From positions 4,807,105 to 4,871,104 of the forward strand of contig NZ_ABIZ01000001.1 in assembly GCF_000172155.1 (NCBI RefSeq): a stretch of 64,000 nucleotides of DNA. The letters are read 5' to 3'. How positions within the stretch are numbered: position 1 is the first letter of the stretch; the number at the start of each line of letters is the position of its first letter. The notes under the pieces are model-generated. The model ran no database searches. It was not told where the DNA came from and saw only the letters and a program-made list of their open reading frames with translations. The position numbers and the translations under genes were made by a program. Shown piece by piece: positions 17,355 to 26,553 of this stretch. This stretch comes from Verrucomicrobium spinosum DSM 4136 = JCM 18804 (GTDB taxonomy: Bacteria > Verrucomicrobiota > Verrucomicrobiia > Verrucomicrobiales > Verrucomicrobiaceae).

Positions 17355-18074
17355 ATGAAACAACCTCCGCCTGCCACCCTCCCCAAGCGCACCTGCCATC
17401 CGGCGGGGTGGCGGGTGTTCTTTGGTTGCGTGACACTCTACCTCTCCGGCTTCTATCTGGCGGACCTCGTGCTCCTCGCCAGCTCCTCAGGTTCGTGGAG
17501 CAACATTGGCTTCACCCTCCGCCAGGCTCCGGGCCCGCTGATTCACGGGATCGTCCCCGCATTGGGATCGCTCATCTGCCCGTTGGGACTGACCTTCCTC
17601 TTCCTCCCCCTGGCGCTGCACTGCCGCCGCCGATTCCTGATCGCCGTTGCCGGCCCGCTCCTGGCACTGACCGTGATCATGATCTGGTCTCAGATTCGCG
17701 AGCCTCACACCTCCCGGAGACGGATCGAGCGCCTCTGCAAAACCCCTCTGCCGCAGAAGCATCGGAACTACCTTGCCTATCACCCTTTGGGGAGCACCAC
17801 CTTCACATACGCGATGGTGGGCATCAGAGAGTATTGCTCCTTCGAGATCGATCCCGAGTCCCTGCGTGAGTTCGTCGGGTCACGGCAGCCTTCCCGAGAA
17901 CGGCAAGTGCGATTGCAAACGTCGCCCTACCGCGTCGGAGATCTTCCTCCGGAACTGGGCTGCGATCCGCTGGATCCCGATGCCTTGTTCTATGAACTGA
18001 GTGCCGGGGCCGACCTGATCGTCCTCCCCGGTTCACCCCGGGTGTTGATCGTCTGTTTCCAGTATGCGCGCTGA
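17355..18074 (+). CDS. Membrane protein of unknown function
   Basis: The 239-residue protein has three probable membrane segments (about residues 19-42, 62-91 and 93-113), then a soluble C-terminal half of about 125 residues with many Pro, Arg and Asp residues. A GGGAG Shine-Dalgarno-like sequence lies 4 bases before the ATG. Third-position GC is high, as in neighbouring genes, supporting coding. No family is recognised; it may be lineage-specific. The truncated hydrolase lies 91 bases downstream in the same direction. Confidence 0.65.
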   Translation: MKQPPPATLPKRTCHPAGWRVFFGCVTLYLSGFYLADLVLLASSSGSWSNIGFTLRQAPGPLIHGIVPALGSLICPLGLTFLFLPLALHCRRRFLIAVAGPLLALTVIMIWSQIREPHTSRRRIERLCKTPLPQKHRNYLAYHPLGSTTFTYAMVGIREYCSFEIDPESLREFVGSRQPSRERQVRLQTSPYRVGDLPPELGCDPLDPDALFYELSAGADLIVLPGSPRVLIVCFQYAR

Positions 18075-18165
18075 AACTGCCCACACGCCCTCAAACGGTG
18101 CCACTCACACCGCCTTCACTTTCCCGCTGTAACTTCCCCACCCCACCCGCCGTCTTGTCCCCTGC

Positions 18166-18780
18166 ATGAATCTCCTCCATCGCGGACTGCTGCTGGCCCT
18201 GCTCCTGCCCACACTCCCCATCGTCGGAGCCCCTCCTGTCACCAATCAGGTGATCCTGGAACGGATCGGCGATCATCCCATCGAGGCCCACTTCGACCTT
18301 CCCTACGCGGGCAACACCCATCCCCGGCAGATGGTGGACTTGTACGTCCCCAAGAATCGCACCGTCACCACGCCCCTCCCAGTGGTCGAGTTCATCCACG
18401 GCGGGGCCTGGATCGGCGGCGATCGCAAAAGCGCCGCCGGAGCTCTGGGCGGCCTTTTGCTCAACGGCAACTACGCGGGCATTTCCGTAGGCTACCGCAT
18501 GAGCACCGAGGCCAAGTGGCCGGCGCAGATCTATGACTGCAAGGCCGCCATCCGGTGGATTCGCGGGAATGCCGCCAAGTACAACCTCGATCCCGACCGC
18601 ATCGCCGTCTGGGGAGGATCCGCAGGCGGGCACCTCACCTCCCTGTTGATTCCTCTTACCAACGGCGGCCACAACTTCCACACCGATGAGCTCAACAAAC
18701 GCATCTTCCAGTATCTGGAGTGGCAGCTCCGCGGCGTGAAATCGGAGATTTCCACCGAGCCCATTCTGGTCGGGCCGTAG
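18166..18780 (+). pseudogene. Alpha/beta hydrolase (esterase/lipase type) with an internal deletion
   Basis: The 204-residue product starts with a signal peptide (about 1-21) and the front half of a carboxylesterase-like hydrolase: oxyanion-hole H-G-G-A-W at 78-82 and nucleophile motif G-G-S-A-G-G-H at 150-156. Directly afterwards the sequence jumps to G-G-H-N-F (167-171), D-E-L-N-K-R and Q-L-R-G, which in family members is the C-terminal end holding the catalytic histidine. About 80-100 residues, including the catalytic Asp segment, appear to be missing in frame near 18643-18664. Full-length relatives have about 290-310 residues. It is therefore probably inactive, although it remains one open frame. 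Confidence 0.7.
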
Positions 18781-18830
18781 AGCCGACGGCAGCTCTCGAA
18801 GTTTATCCCTGAAGGGGATATCTACCTCAG

Positions 18831-18868
18831 CCCAAGGTTGGACGAGCCCTAAGCGAGTCAACCTTGGG
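18831..18868 (+). repeat. Dispersed palindromic repeat, family B copy 2
   Basis: CCCAAGGTTGGACGAGCCC ... GTCAACCTTGGG forms a bulged stem and loop. Compensating changes (AAGGTT/AACCTT here against AACGTT/AACGTT in copies 1 and 3) keep the stem paired. A second hairpin, TATCCCTGAAGGGGATA, lies at 18804-18820. Confidence 0.75.
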
Positions 18869-18990
18869 TACCGGCATGAAGTTGATCAGGTGTGGAGGCC
18901 CACGTCACCCACTCCCCCCCTATCACCTTCAGCACCTCCATGCCCCTCCCCCTCCGCAACCAAGAGCCGAGACGGCTCTTCCACCTTTCC
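18869..18990 (+). repeat. Leader of octamer array 3
   Basis: Contains ATCAGGTGTGGAGGCC (18885-18900) and CCAAGAGCCGAGACG followed by CTCTTCCACCTTTCC (about 18960-18990). The order of motifs, starting from the family B repeat, is the same as before array 1. Confidence 0.7.
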
Positions 18991-19362
18991 TCCATCACTC
19001 CATCACTCCACCACTCCATCACTCCATCACTCCATCACTCCATCACTCCATCACTCCATCACTCCACCACTCCATCACTCCATCACTCCATCACTCCATC
19101 ACTCCACCACTCCACCACTCCACCACTCCATCACTCCATCACTCCATCACTCCATCACTCCATCACTCCATCACTCCATCACTCCATCACTCCATCACTC
19201 CATCACTCCATCACTCCATCACTCCATCACTCCATCACTCCATCACTCCATCACTCCATCACTCCATCACTCCATCACCCCATCACCCCATCACCCCATC
19301 ACCCCATCACCCCATCACCCCATCACCCCATCACCCCATCACTCCACCACTCCACCACTCCC
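18991..19362 (+). repeat. Octamer tandem array 3 (about 46 units)
   Basis: Mostly the CCATCACT unit, with a few CCACCACT units early and a terminal block of CCATCACC. It is on the same strand orientation as arrays 1, 2 and 4. It ends 160 bases before the DUF1549/DUF1553 gene, so it lies in or near the upstream region of that five-gene block. Confidence 0.97.
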
Positions 19363-19522
19363 TCCCCCCTTCCGCATTCGCCTCCCCGCCCTGACTTTTT
19401 GTGACGGCTTCTTACGCATTTATCTCATCAGCCCCTCAAATTAGCCCGTTTTATCGCCTCTCCGCCGGGCATCCCTCCGCACCACGCCAGATCACGCCTG
19501 CTGATTCCGTATCTCTGTCCTG

Positions 19523-21811
19523 ATGGACAGACAGATTCCGCAACGGCCTTTCCCCAGCCCAAGATGCAACCACCCACACCCCTCCGTGGGGCAACTGGGC
19601 TTCATCGCGACAGCGCTGTTCTGTTTCACGCTGACCTCCCCTGCCGCTGAGGCCACCTCCCAGCCGCCCAAGTCCACCGCGCTCAACTTCATCAACGACA
19701 TCGAGCCCATCCTGACCAAGGCAGGATGCAACTCCGGCGGATGTCATGCCAAGGCGGGCACCGGACAGCGCGGATTCCGCCTCTCCCTGCTCGGCTTCGA
19801 GCCCCAGGAAGACTACGAATACATCGTCAAAGAGGGCAAGGGCCGCCGCGTTTTCCCCGCTGCGCCAGAGCAGAGTTTGCTGGTGCTGAAGGCCGCCAAT
19901 ATTGTCCCACACGGCGGTGGCAAGAAACTGGACCCCGCTTCGCACGAGTACGCCACCCTCGTCCGCTGGATCCGCGAAGGCATGGCCTACGGCCGCCCTG
20001 AGGATGCCAAGCTCGCCAGCATCGCCGTGGAGCCTGCCGTCTTGTCCATGAAGGCCAAGACCACGCAGCAGCTCAAGGTCACCGCCCGCTTCACCGATGG
20101 CTCGACACGTGACGTCACCTCCCTGTCCCTCTATGAAGCCAATGACAAGAGCATGGCGGAGACGACCGAGGAAGGACTGGTGACCGCCCAGGACATCCCT
20201 GGCAACGTGGCAGTGATGGTGCGCTATGCCGGGCAGGTCTCCGTCTTCAGCGTGACCATTCCCTTGGGAGCTCCCGTCGATACTCTGCCGCCCGCGAAGA
20301 ACTTCGTGGATGAGCATGTCTTTGCCAATCTCAAGCGCATCGGCATCCCGCCTTCGCCTGTAGCTGACGATGCCACGTTCCTGCGCCGCGTCTCGCTCGA
20401 TATTGCCGGACGCCTCCCCACGCTGGGGGAGGTCCAGGCGTTCCAGACCTCCCAAGCACCGGACAAGCGGGATCAAGCCATCGAGTCGCTCTTGAGCAGC
20501 CCGGACTATGCCGACTACTTTGCGAACAAGTGGACGGCCCTCCTCAAGAACAAGCGCGATGACGCGGCCGATATTACCGCGAACTTTGCCTTCCACGCCT
20601 GGATGCGGGACAGCCTCCTGGCCAACCGTCCCTATGACGACATTGTGCGCCAGATCCTGGCCGCCACGGGCACCATTGTCTCCAATCCCCCCGTGGCCTG
20701 GTACAAGCGGGTGAAGGAACCCCACCTGCAGCAGGAAGATGTGGCGCAGCTCTTCCTGGGCGTGCGCATGCAGTGCGCGCAGTGCCATCACCATCCCTTT
20801 GAGCGCTGGAGCCAGCAGGACTACTACAGCCTCTCCGCCTTCTTCAGCCAGGTGGGTCGCAAGCCCACCGCGATCGCCGGAGAGGATCTCATCTTCCACA
20901 AACGGGGCACGGCCCAGCTGGAGAACAAGAAGACCCGCACGCCGGTGAAACCTGCCGCGCTGGGCGGCCCCATCCTGGACATCGCCCCTGATGATGATCC
21001 ACGTCTGCAACTCGCCGACTGGATGGGTGCCAAGGACAACCCGTTCTTCGCCACCGCCCTGGTGAACCGTTATTGGAAACACTTCTTCAAGCGTGGACTC
21101 ATCGAACCCGAGGACGATATCCGCGATTCCAATCCCGCGACCAATCCTGCCCTCCTCAGTGACCTGGCCAAACACTTCGTCGAAAGCGGCTTCGACCTGA
21201 AGGAGGTCGTGCGGGTCATCACCCGCAGCCAGGCCTACCAGCTCAGCGCCATGCCCAATGATCACAATGCCGTGGACCGGCAGAACTTCTCCCACTTCTA
21301 CCCCAAGCGCATGCAGGCAGAGGTCCTGCTGGATGCCATCAACCAGGTAACAGGTGCCCAGTCCGACTTCGCCGACCTGCCACCCGGCACCCGCGCCATC
21401 TCACTGCCGGACAACAGTTACAACCGGGCTTCCCCTTTCCTGAAGGTCTTCGGCCGTCCTGAGGGGGCCAGCGTGTGCGAATGCGAGCGGGTGCAATCCT
21501 CCAGTCTGGCCCAGAGCCTGCACCTCATGAACGCTGCGGATGTGAAGGCCAAGCTCGCCACCAGCAACGGTCGCGCAGACCGCCTGAGCAAGGCGGAGAA
21601 GTCTGTGCCCGACCGCATTCGCGAGCTCTATCAGGCGGCCCTCTCCCGCGAGCCCACCGCTGAAGAAATTCGACTCAGCGAGACCCACCTGCTCAAGCCG
21701 CGACTGGATGCGCAAGACAAGCCGCTCCCGGCAGCACAAGCCCTCAAACAGGGCTACGAAGACCTCATCTGGGCGCTCGTGAACACCAAAGAGTTTCTCT
21801 ACAACCACTAA
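19523..21811 (+). CDS. Exported cytochrome-like DUF1549/DUF1553 protein
   Basis: The 762-residue protein has a hydrophobic signal-like segment (about 26-43), then a planctomycete-type cytochrome module with C69-N-S-G-G-C74-H75, a C-x4-C-H spacing instead of the usual C-x2-C-H. A bacterial Ig-like segment (about 165-245) is followed by DUF1549 (about 255-470, with C418-A-Q-C421-H422-H-H-P-F) and DUF1553 (about 500-755, N-R-Y-W-K-H-F-F and E-V-L-L-D-A-I-N). These families are expanded in Planctomycetes and Verrucomicrobia and are thought to act at the cell surface or periplasm in breakdown of complex substrates; the reaction is unknown. It heads a same-strand block ending at 30005. Confidence 0.9.
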   Translation: MDRQIPQRPFPSPRCNHPHPSVGQLGFIATALFCFTLTSPAAEATSQPPKSTALNFINDIEPILTKAGCNSGGCHAKAGTGQRGFRLSLLGFEPQEDYEYIVKEGKGRRVFPAAPEQSLLVLKAANIVPHGGGKKLDPASHEYATLVRWIREGMAYGRPEDAKLASIAVEPAVLSMKAKTTQQLKVTARFTDGSTRDVTSLSLYEANDKSMAETTEEGLVTAQDIPGNVAVMVRYAGQVSVFSVTIPLGAPVDTLPPAKNFVDEHVFANLKRIGIPPSPVADDATFLRRVSLDIAGRLPTLGEVQAFQTSQAPDKRDQAIESLLSSPDYADYFANKWTALLKNKRDDAADITANFAFHAWMRDSLLANRPYDDIVRQILAATGTIVSNPPVAWYKRVKEPHLQQEDVAQLFLGVRMQCAQCHHHPFERWSQQDYYSLSAFFSQVGRKPTAIAGEDLIFHKRGTAQLENKKTRTPVKPAALGGPILDIAPDDDPRLQLADWMGAKDNPFFATALVNRYWKHFFKRGLIEPEDDIRDSNPATNPALLSDLAKHFVESGFDLKEVVRVITRSQAYQLSAMPNDHNAVDRQNFSHFYPKRMQAEVLLDAINQVTGAQSDFADLPPGTRAISLPDNSYNRASPFLKVFGRPEGASVCECERVQSSSLAQSLHLMNAADVKAKLATSNGRADRLSKAEKSVPDRIRELYQAALSREPTAEEIRLSETHLLKPRLDAQDKPLPAAQALKQGYEDLIWALVNTKEFLYNH

Positions 21812-21824
21812 CCGCTCCCCTATC

Positions 21825-24083
21825 ATGATCAGCAGGCACCTGTCCCTTCCCACTCTGGGCGTCGCGGTCTCCGTATGGTTCGCAGCGTCTCCGCCCTCCC
21901 ACGCGCAGCAGGTCACCCTGCCGCTGCCCCGACTGCTCACCCTCATGCCCATGGGTGCCCCTTCCGGTGGGTCCGTGGAAATCACTCTCACAGGAGAAAA
22001 CCTGGAGGAAGTCACAGCGCTGCTGTTCTCCACCCCGCAGGTCACCGCCCGCCCGGTTGCGGGTGCCGACGGGTCCCCCGTGCCCAACAAGTTCCTCGTC
22101 TCCGTGGCCCCAGGCACCCCTGCCGGTGTGCATGATGCCAGAGTCCTCTCCAGGCTGGGCATCTCCTCCGTCCGGGCCTTTGCCGTAAGCACTCTTAAGG
22201 AAATAACCCGCACCGCGGCCAACAACACCGTGGAGACGGCCCTGCCGCTGGAGCTCGACTCGATCTGCAACGCCAGCATGACGAAACGGGCGGTGGATCA
22301 CTATGCGTTCCAAGCCCGGCAGGGACAAGCCATCGTCGTGGATTGTGCGGCGGCAGGCATCGATTCCCGGCTGACGCCCGTGGTCGTCATCGCCGATGCC
22401 CAGGGGCGGGATCTCCTGGTGAACCGCACGGGTGGCCGTCTGAACTTCACGCCCCCGGCCGATGGTCGCTATCTCATCAAGGTGAATGACCTCACCTTCC
22501 AGGGCGGTGAACGCTACTTCTACCGGCTGGCCTTGCAGGCAGCGAATGGCAAGACACCCCTGCCCCGCCAGCCCGAGACCCGGAGCGTGAGCGCCATGTC
22601 CTGGCCGCCCACAGGCCTCACCGCCATCCCCGCCAATCGCGAAACGGAGCCCAACAACCGCGCTCCCGAAGTCCAGAAGATCACCCTGCCCTGCGACATC
22701 GGCGGGAACTTCTACCCCGCGGCAGATGTGGACACCTTTGAGTTCGCGGCCAAGAAGGGCGAAACCTGGTGGGTGGAGGTGGCTTCCGAGCGCCTCGGCC
22801 GCGACACAGATCCTTTCGTGCTGGTGCAGCAAGTAAAGCAGGCGGACGGCAAGGAGACGCTCACAGATGTGGCAGAGCTCTATGACATCCCCAGCCCCAT
22901 GAAGCTCTCCTCAAACGGCTACTCCTATGATGGCCCGCCCTACAACGCTGGCTCTCCGGATGTGAACGGAAAGTTCGAGGTCAAAGGGGACGGCATCTAC
23001 CGGTTGCAGTTGCGGGATCTCTTTGGCGGCACCCGCAGCGATCCAGACAATGAATACCGGCTGCTGGTCCGGCAAGCCGCCCCCGACTTCTCCCTGGCCG
23101 CCTGGGGTGTGCACATGACCCTGCGCAACGGGGACCGCGCCGCCCTCTCCAAGCCCATGGCCCTGCGTGCCGGCGAGTCCCGTGTCTTTGAGGTCGTCAC
23201 CCAGCGGCGTGATGGCTTCGACGGTGCCATCGAGCTTGCCATGGAAGGTCTGCCCACCGGTGTCACCGCCACAGGCCTGAAGATCGGCGCAGGCAAGACC
23301 TACGGACACCTCGTCCTCACCGCCGCCAGCGATGCCACCGATGCCTTCTCCCTGGCTACCATCACGGGCAAAGCCCTCATCAATGGCCAGGAAACCACCC
23401 GCTCCTGCCGCATGGCCACCATGAAGTGGCCGGTCAAGGATGCGAAGGGCGAAATCCCCGCGCCTCGCCTCATGGCCGATGTGCCTGTCTCCGTGAGCAA
23501 CTCTGAGCCCGCTCCCCTCACCATCGAACCCGCCGACAGCAAGGTGGTGGAGGCCACCGTCGGCACCACCGTGACAGTCCCGCTGAAGGTCACCTGGCGC
23601 AATGAATTCACCGGCACCTCTCTCAAGCTCAAGGCCTACGGCGACGGCTTTGCCGGGTTGAAGGAAATAGACATCCCCATGAAGGCGGAGACGGCCACAC
23701 TCACGCTCGACCTCGCCGCCCTGAAGCTGCCCGTGGGAGAGCACGCCCTGGCGCTCTATGGCACCGCCGTGAGCAAGTACCGCTACAACCCCGCCGCCGT
23801 GCCCCTGGCCGAGGCCGAGCAAAAGAAGGCCGAGCTGCTGGCCCAAGCCGCCGCTGAGGAAGCCAGGAAGATCGCCGCCACCGATGCCGCCGCCGCCAAA
23901 GCGGCCGCTGCCAAGGCCCAACTGGCCGGCACCTTGATGGCGGAAGCCACCAAGAGAATGAAAGCCGCCTCCACCACGGCGGAACCCCGGGACACCGTGG
24001 ACATCATCGTCTCCGCCCCGATCCGCCTCTCCGTCAAACCGGCTCCTGTTGCCTCCGCCGCCACGACCTCCAGCAAGCCTTGA
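21825..24083 (+). CDS. Exported PPC-domain protein
   Basis: The 752-residue protein has a signal peptide (cleavage near A-H-A-Q, residue 27), an IPT/Ig-like first domain, and two bacterial pre-peptidase C-terminal type beta domains (Y-A-F-Q-A-R-Q-G-Q around residue 160 and T-F-E-F-A-A-K-K-G-E around 305), then further beta-rich domains and an Ala/Lys/Glu-rich helical stretch at about 655-710. No catalytic motif is visible. It starts 13 bases after the DUF1549/DUF1553 gene, so the two are very likely co-transcribed, and PPC proteins commonly accompany these genes in the phylum. Confidence 0.85.
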   Translation: MISRHLSLPTLGVAVSVWFAASPPSHAQQVTLPLPRLLTLMPMGAPSGGSVEITLTGENLEEVTALLFSTPQVTARPVAGADGSPVPNKFLVSVAPGTPAGVHDARVLSRLGISSVRAFAVSTLKEITRTAANNTVETALPLELDSICNASMTKRAVDHYAFQARQGQAIVVDCAAAGIDSRLTPVVVIADAQGRDLLVNRTGGRLNFTPPADGRYLIKVNDLTFQGGERYFYRLALQAANGKTPLPRQPETRSVSAMSWPPTGLTAIPANRETEPNNRAPEVQKITLPCDIGGNFYPAADVDTFEFAAKKGETWWVEVASERLGRDTDPFVLVQQVKQADGKETLTDVAELYDIPSPMKLSSNGYSYDGPPYNAGSPDVNGKFEVKGDGIYRLQLRDLFGGTRSDPDNEYRLLVRQAAPDFSLAAWGVHMTLRNGDRAALSKPMALRAGESRVFEVVTQRRDGFDGAIELAMEGLPTGVTATGLKIGAGKTYGHLVLTAASDATDAFSLATITGKALINGQETTRSCRMATMKWPVKDAKGEIPAPRLMADVPVSVSNSEPAPLTIEPADSKVVEATVGTTVTVPLKVTWRNEFTGTSLKLKAYGDGFAGLKEIDIPMKAETATLTLDLAALKLPVGEHALALYGTAVSKYRYNPAAVPLAEAEQKKAELLAQAAAEEARKIAATDAAAAKAAAAKAQLAGTLMAEATKRMKAASTTAEPRDTVDIIVSAPIRLSVKPAPVASAATTSSKP

Positions 24084-24143
24084 AACCGGGGGGCTGATGC
24101 CCTCACCCGTTCCTGTTCTCGCCCTTTCCTCTTTTCCCATCTC

Positions 24144-26456
24144 GTGAAACTCCCTCTGGCTGCCTTCCCCTTGCTTCTGGCCACCTCCGTGCAGGCCGCC
24201 GTTGAGCCGCTCGAGTTCTACAAGGACGTCCAGCCCTTTCTCAAGGCGAACTGCATCTCCTGCCACAACAAGACCACGACCAAGGCGGGTCTGAACATGG
24301 AGACGCCGGACGCCATGAAAGCGGGCGGCGACTCCGGCCCCGCCCTGCTTCCCGGAAAGGGGGCAGAGAGCCTCGTGGTCCTGGCCTCACTCCACCAGAA
24401 CGACATGGAAATGCCCCCGGCCAACAACAAGTCGGGCGCGGTCAATCTCACCTCTGGCGAAATCGAACTGCTGAAACGATGGATCGACCAGGGCGCTCCG
24501 ATGGCCCAGCAGGAGGTCCGCCAGGTGCAGTGGCAACCCCTGGCCGCGGGCGTGCACCCCATCTACGCCGTGGCCATCACCCAGGACGGTCGCTACGCCG
24601 CCTGCGGCAGGTCCAACCGAATCTTCATCTACGACCTCGCCACCCGGCAACTGGTATCCGAACTGCATGACGCCGCCGCTCCTGACAAGGCTGCCCACCG
24701 CGGCATGGTGCAGAGCCTTGCCTTCAGCCCGGACGGCACGCGTCTGGCGAGCGGCAGTTATCGCGAAGCAAAGCTCTGGCAGATGGCTCCTTCCACCGCC
24801 CGTTCGGTGGCACCGTCTCCTGCCCCCGCGCCAGTTGACCCTGCCTGGCTGAAAAAGATCGAGGAAACCACCAAGACCAAGATCGCCTGCAGCGCCGCCG
24901 CCCCTCAGGGAAAACTGGTCGCCACTGCCAGCGGGGACGGTACTGTCAGGTTATGGGAAACCGGGGCCGCCAAGCCCCTCCTGGAGCTGCGCGGCACCTA
25001 TGCCGGTCTCCGAAAAACCGCCAGCCTGGAGTGGGATCTGGGATTGCAGACTCTGGAACAGGCCTTCCATACCGGGGAAGTCGCCCGTATCGAAGCGCAG
25101 AACAAGGCGCTGGAGGAGTTGCTGAAAAAGGCCAACGAGACCATTGCCGCCATGCAAAAGCTCGTGCCCGAGAAGGAGAAGGCCGTGAAGCCCACCACAG
25201 ACGCCAAGGACCTGGCGCAAAAGACCGTGGATGAAGTCGCGGCCAAGCTGGCCGCACTTCCGGCTGACAAACCTGACCCGGCGTTGGTGAAATCGCTCAA
25301 GGATGCGCAAGACAAGCTCATCACCACCCGCATGACGGAGACCTCCGCGCTGGCGGCCGTTTCTGCCGCCCAAAGCAACCTGAAGGACGCGCAGGATGAG
25401 GTGAAGCGCATCACGGACACCAAGACCCGGAATGCCGACGCCATCGCCGCCGCGAAGTCGGCCCTGGCCGCTTCCCAAGCCACCGCCGCCAAGATGACGG
25501 CAGAGTTAAACACGCTCAAAAAAGAAGCCGCCAATCCCACCTCGCCGCCGGCGGCCCTGGCCTTCTCTGCCGACAGTCAGCAGATCGCAGCGGTGCTGGA
25601 GGACGGCTCCCTGCGACTCTGGGCAGTGGCCAGCGGCACCCCGCTGGATGCCACCAGCAAGGAAACAACCACCGCCAGTCTGACGGCCGGCCCCGATGGA
25701 ACCTTTGTCGTCACCCGTGCCGCCCATCGCACCACCGCGGCCATTCCAGCCTGGAAATTGACCCACACCTACGGTGGCGATGCCGAGCCCAACCGCTTCT
25801 CAGACCGGGTCAATACCGTGACCTTCAGTCTTGATGGAGCCAAACTCGCCGTGGGCAGCGGGGAGCCCTCCCGCTCGGGCGAGGTCGTCGTCTTCGAGAC
25901 CGCCACGGGCAAGCCCCTCCAAACCCTGAAGGATCTGCATGAGGACGCCGTGCTCAGCCTCGCCTTCTCCCCGGACGGTGCCCGCCTTGCCTCCGGTGCA
26001 GCGGACAAGATCGCGAAAGTCACCGACCTCACCACTGGTCGGGCCACCAACACCTTCGAAGGGCACACGCACCACGTCACCGGGGTGGCCTTCCGGGCAG
26101 ATGGGCGCGTGCTGGCCAGTTCCGGTGCGGATGGCGTGGTTCTCACCTGGGACATGCTGGCGGGTGAGCGGCGCAAGAAGATCGAAGGCTGGACCAAGGA
26201 GGTCACCGCCCTTCAGTACATCGGCTCCTCGAACCTCCTCGTCACCTCCGCCGGTGACAATCTGGTGCGCATCGTCAATGACGAAGGCACCCAAATCCGG
26301 TCCATCGCCAACCTGCCGGACTACGTGCAGGCCGTGGCCAGCTCACCGGGCGACTTGATCATAGCAGGGGGCGAAGACAGCGCCCTCCGGGTCTGGGACC
26401 GGACCAGCGGCAAGGAACTGGCAGTTTTCCAGCCCGCTGGCACCTCCCCGCCATGA
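24144..26456 (+). CDS. Exported cytochrome c and WD40 repeat protein
   Basis: Translation probably starts at a GTG (24144), directly giving a signal peptide ending near A-V-E-P. A planctomycete-type cytochrome c follows: C37-I-S-C40-H41 with probable axial Met90 in M-P-P. WD40 repeats form a beta propeller but are split by a long Lys/Glu/Ala-rich coiled coil (about residues 310-460); further WD repeats (F-S-P-D-G-A-R-L-A-S-G) run to the C-terminus at 770. It is likely periplasmic. It lies 60 bases after the PPC gene. The electron donor or acceptor is unknown. Confidence 0.88.
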   Translation: MKLPLAAFPLLLATSVQAAVEPLEFYKDVQPFLKANCISCHNKTTTKAGLNMETPDAMKAGGDSGPALLPGKGAESLVVLASLHQNDMEMPPANNKSGAVNLTSGEIELLKRWIDQGAPMAQQEVRQVQWQPLAAGVHPIYAVAITQDGRYAACGRSNRIFIYDLATRQLVSELHDAAAPDKAAHRGMVQSLAFSPDGTRLASGSYREAKLWQMAPSTARSVAPSPAPAPVDPAWLKKIEETTKTKIACSAAAPQGKLVATASGDGTVRLWETGAAKPLLELRGTYAGLRKTASLEWDLGLQTLEQAFHTGEVARIEAQNKALEELLKKANETIAAMQKLVPEKEKAVKPTTDAKDLAQKTVDEVAAKLAALPADKPDPALVKSLKDAQDKLITTRMTETSALAAVSAAQSNLKDAQDEVKRITDTKTRNADAIAAAKSALAASQATAAKMTAELNTLKKEAANPTSPPAALAFSADSQQIAAVLEDGSLRLWAVASGTPLDATSKETTTASLTAGPDGTFVVTRAAHRTTAAIPAWKLTHTYGGDAEPNRFSDRVNTVTFSLDGAKLAVGSGEPSRSGEVVVFETATGKPLQTLKDLHEDAVLSLAFSPDGARLASGAADKIAKVTDLTTGRATNTFEGHTHHVTGVAFRADGRVLASSGADGVVLTWDMLAGERRKKIEGWTKEVTALQYIGSSNLLVTSAGDNLVRIVNDEGTQIRSIANLPDYVQAVASSPGDLIIAGGEDSALRVWDRTSGKELAVFQPAGTSPP

Positions 26457-26553
26457 TGGTTTTGTCACCACACCTGATAGCGATGCCCTTCACCGGCCCC
26501 AGCCACGCAAGTCTTCCCATCTCCAGCCCGTAATCCCCTCACCCAACGCGACC

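Noticed and set aside
19451-21295. Minus-strand open frame of 614 codons opposite the DUF1549/DUF1553 gene
   Set aside because: Antisense shadow; the plus-strand frame has heme motifs and family domains.
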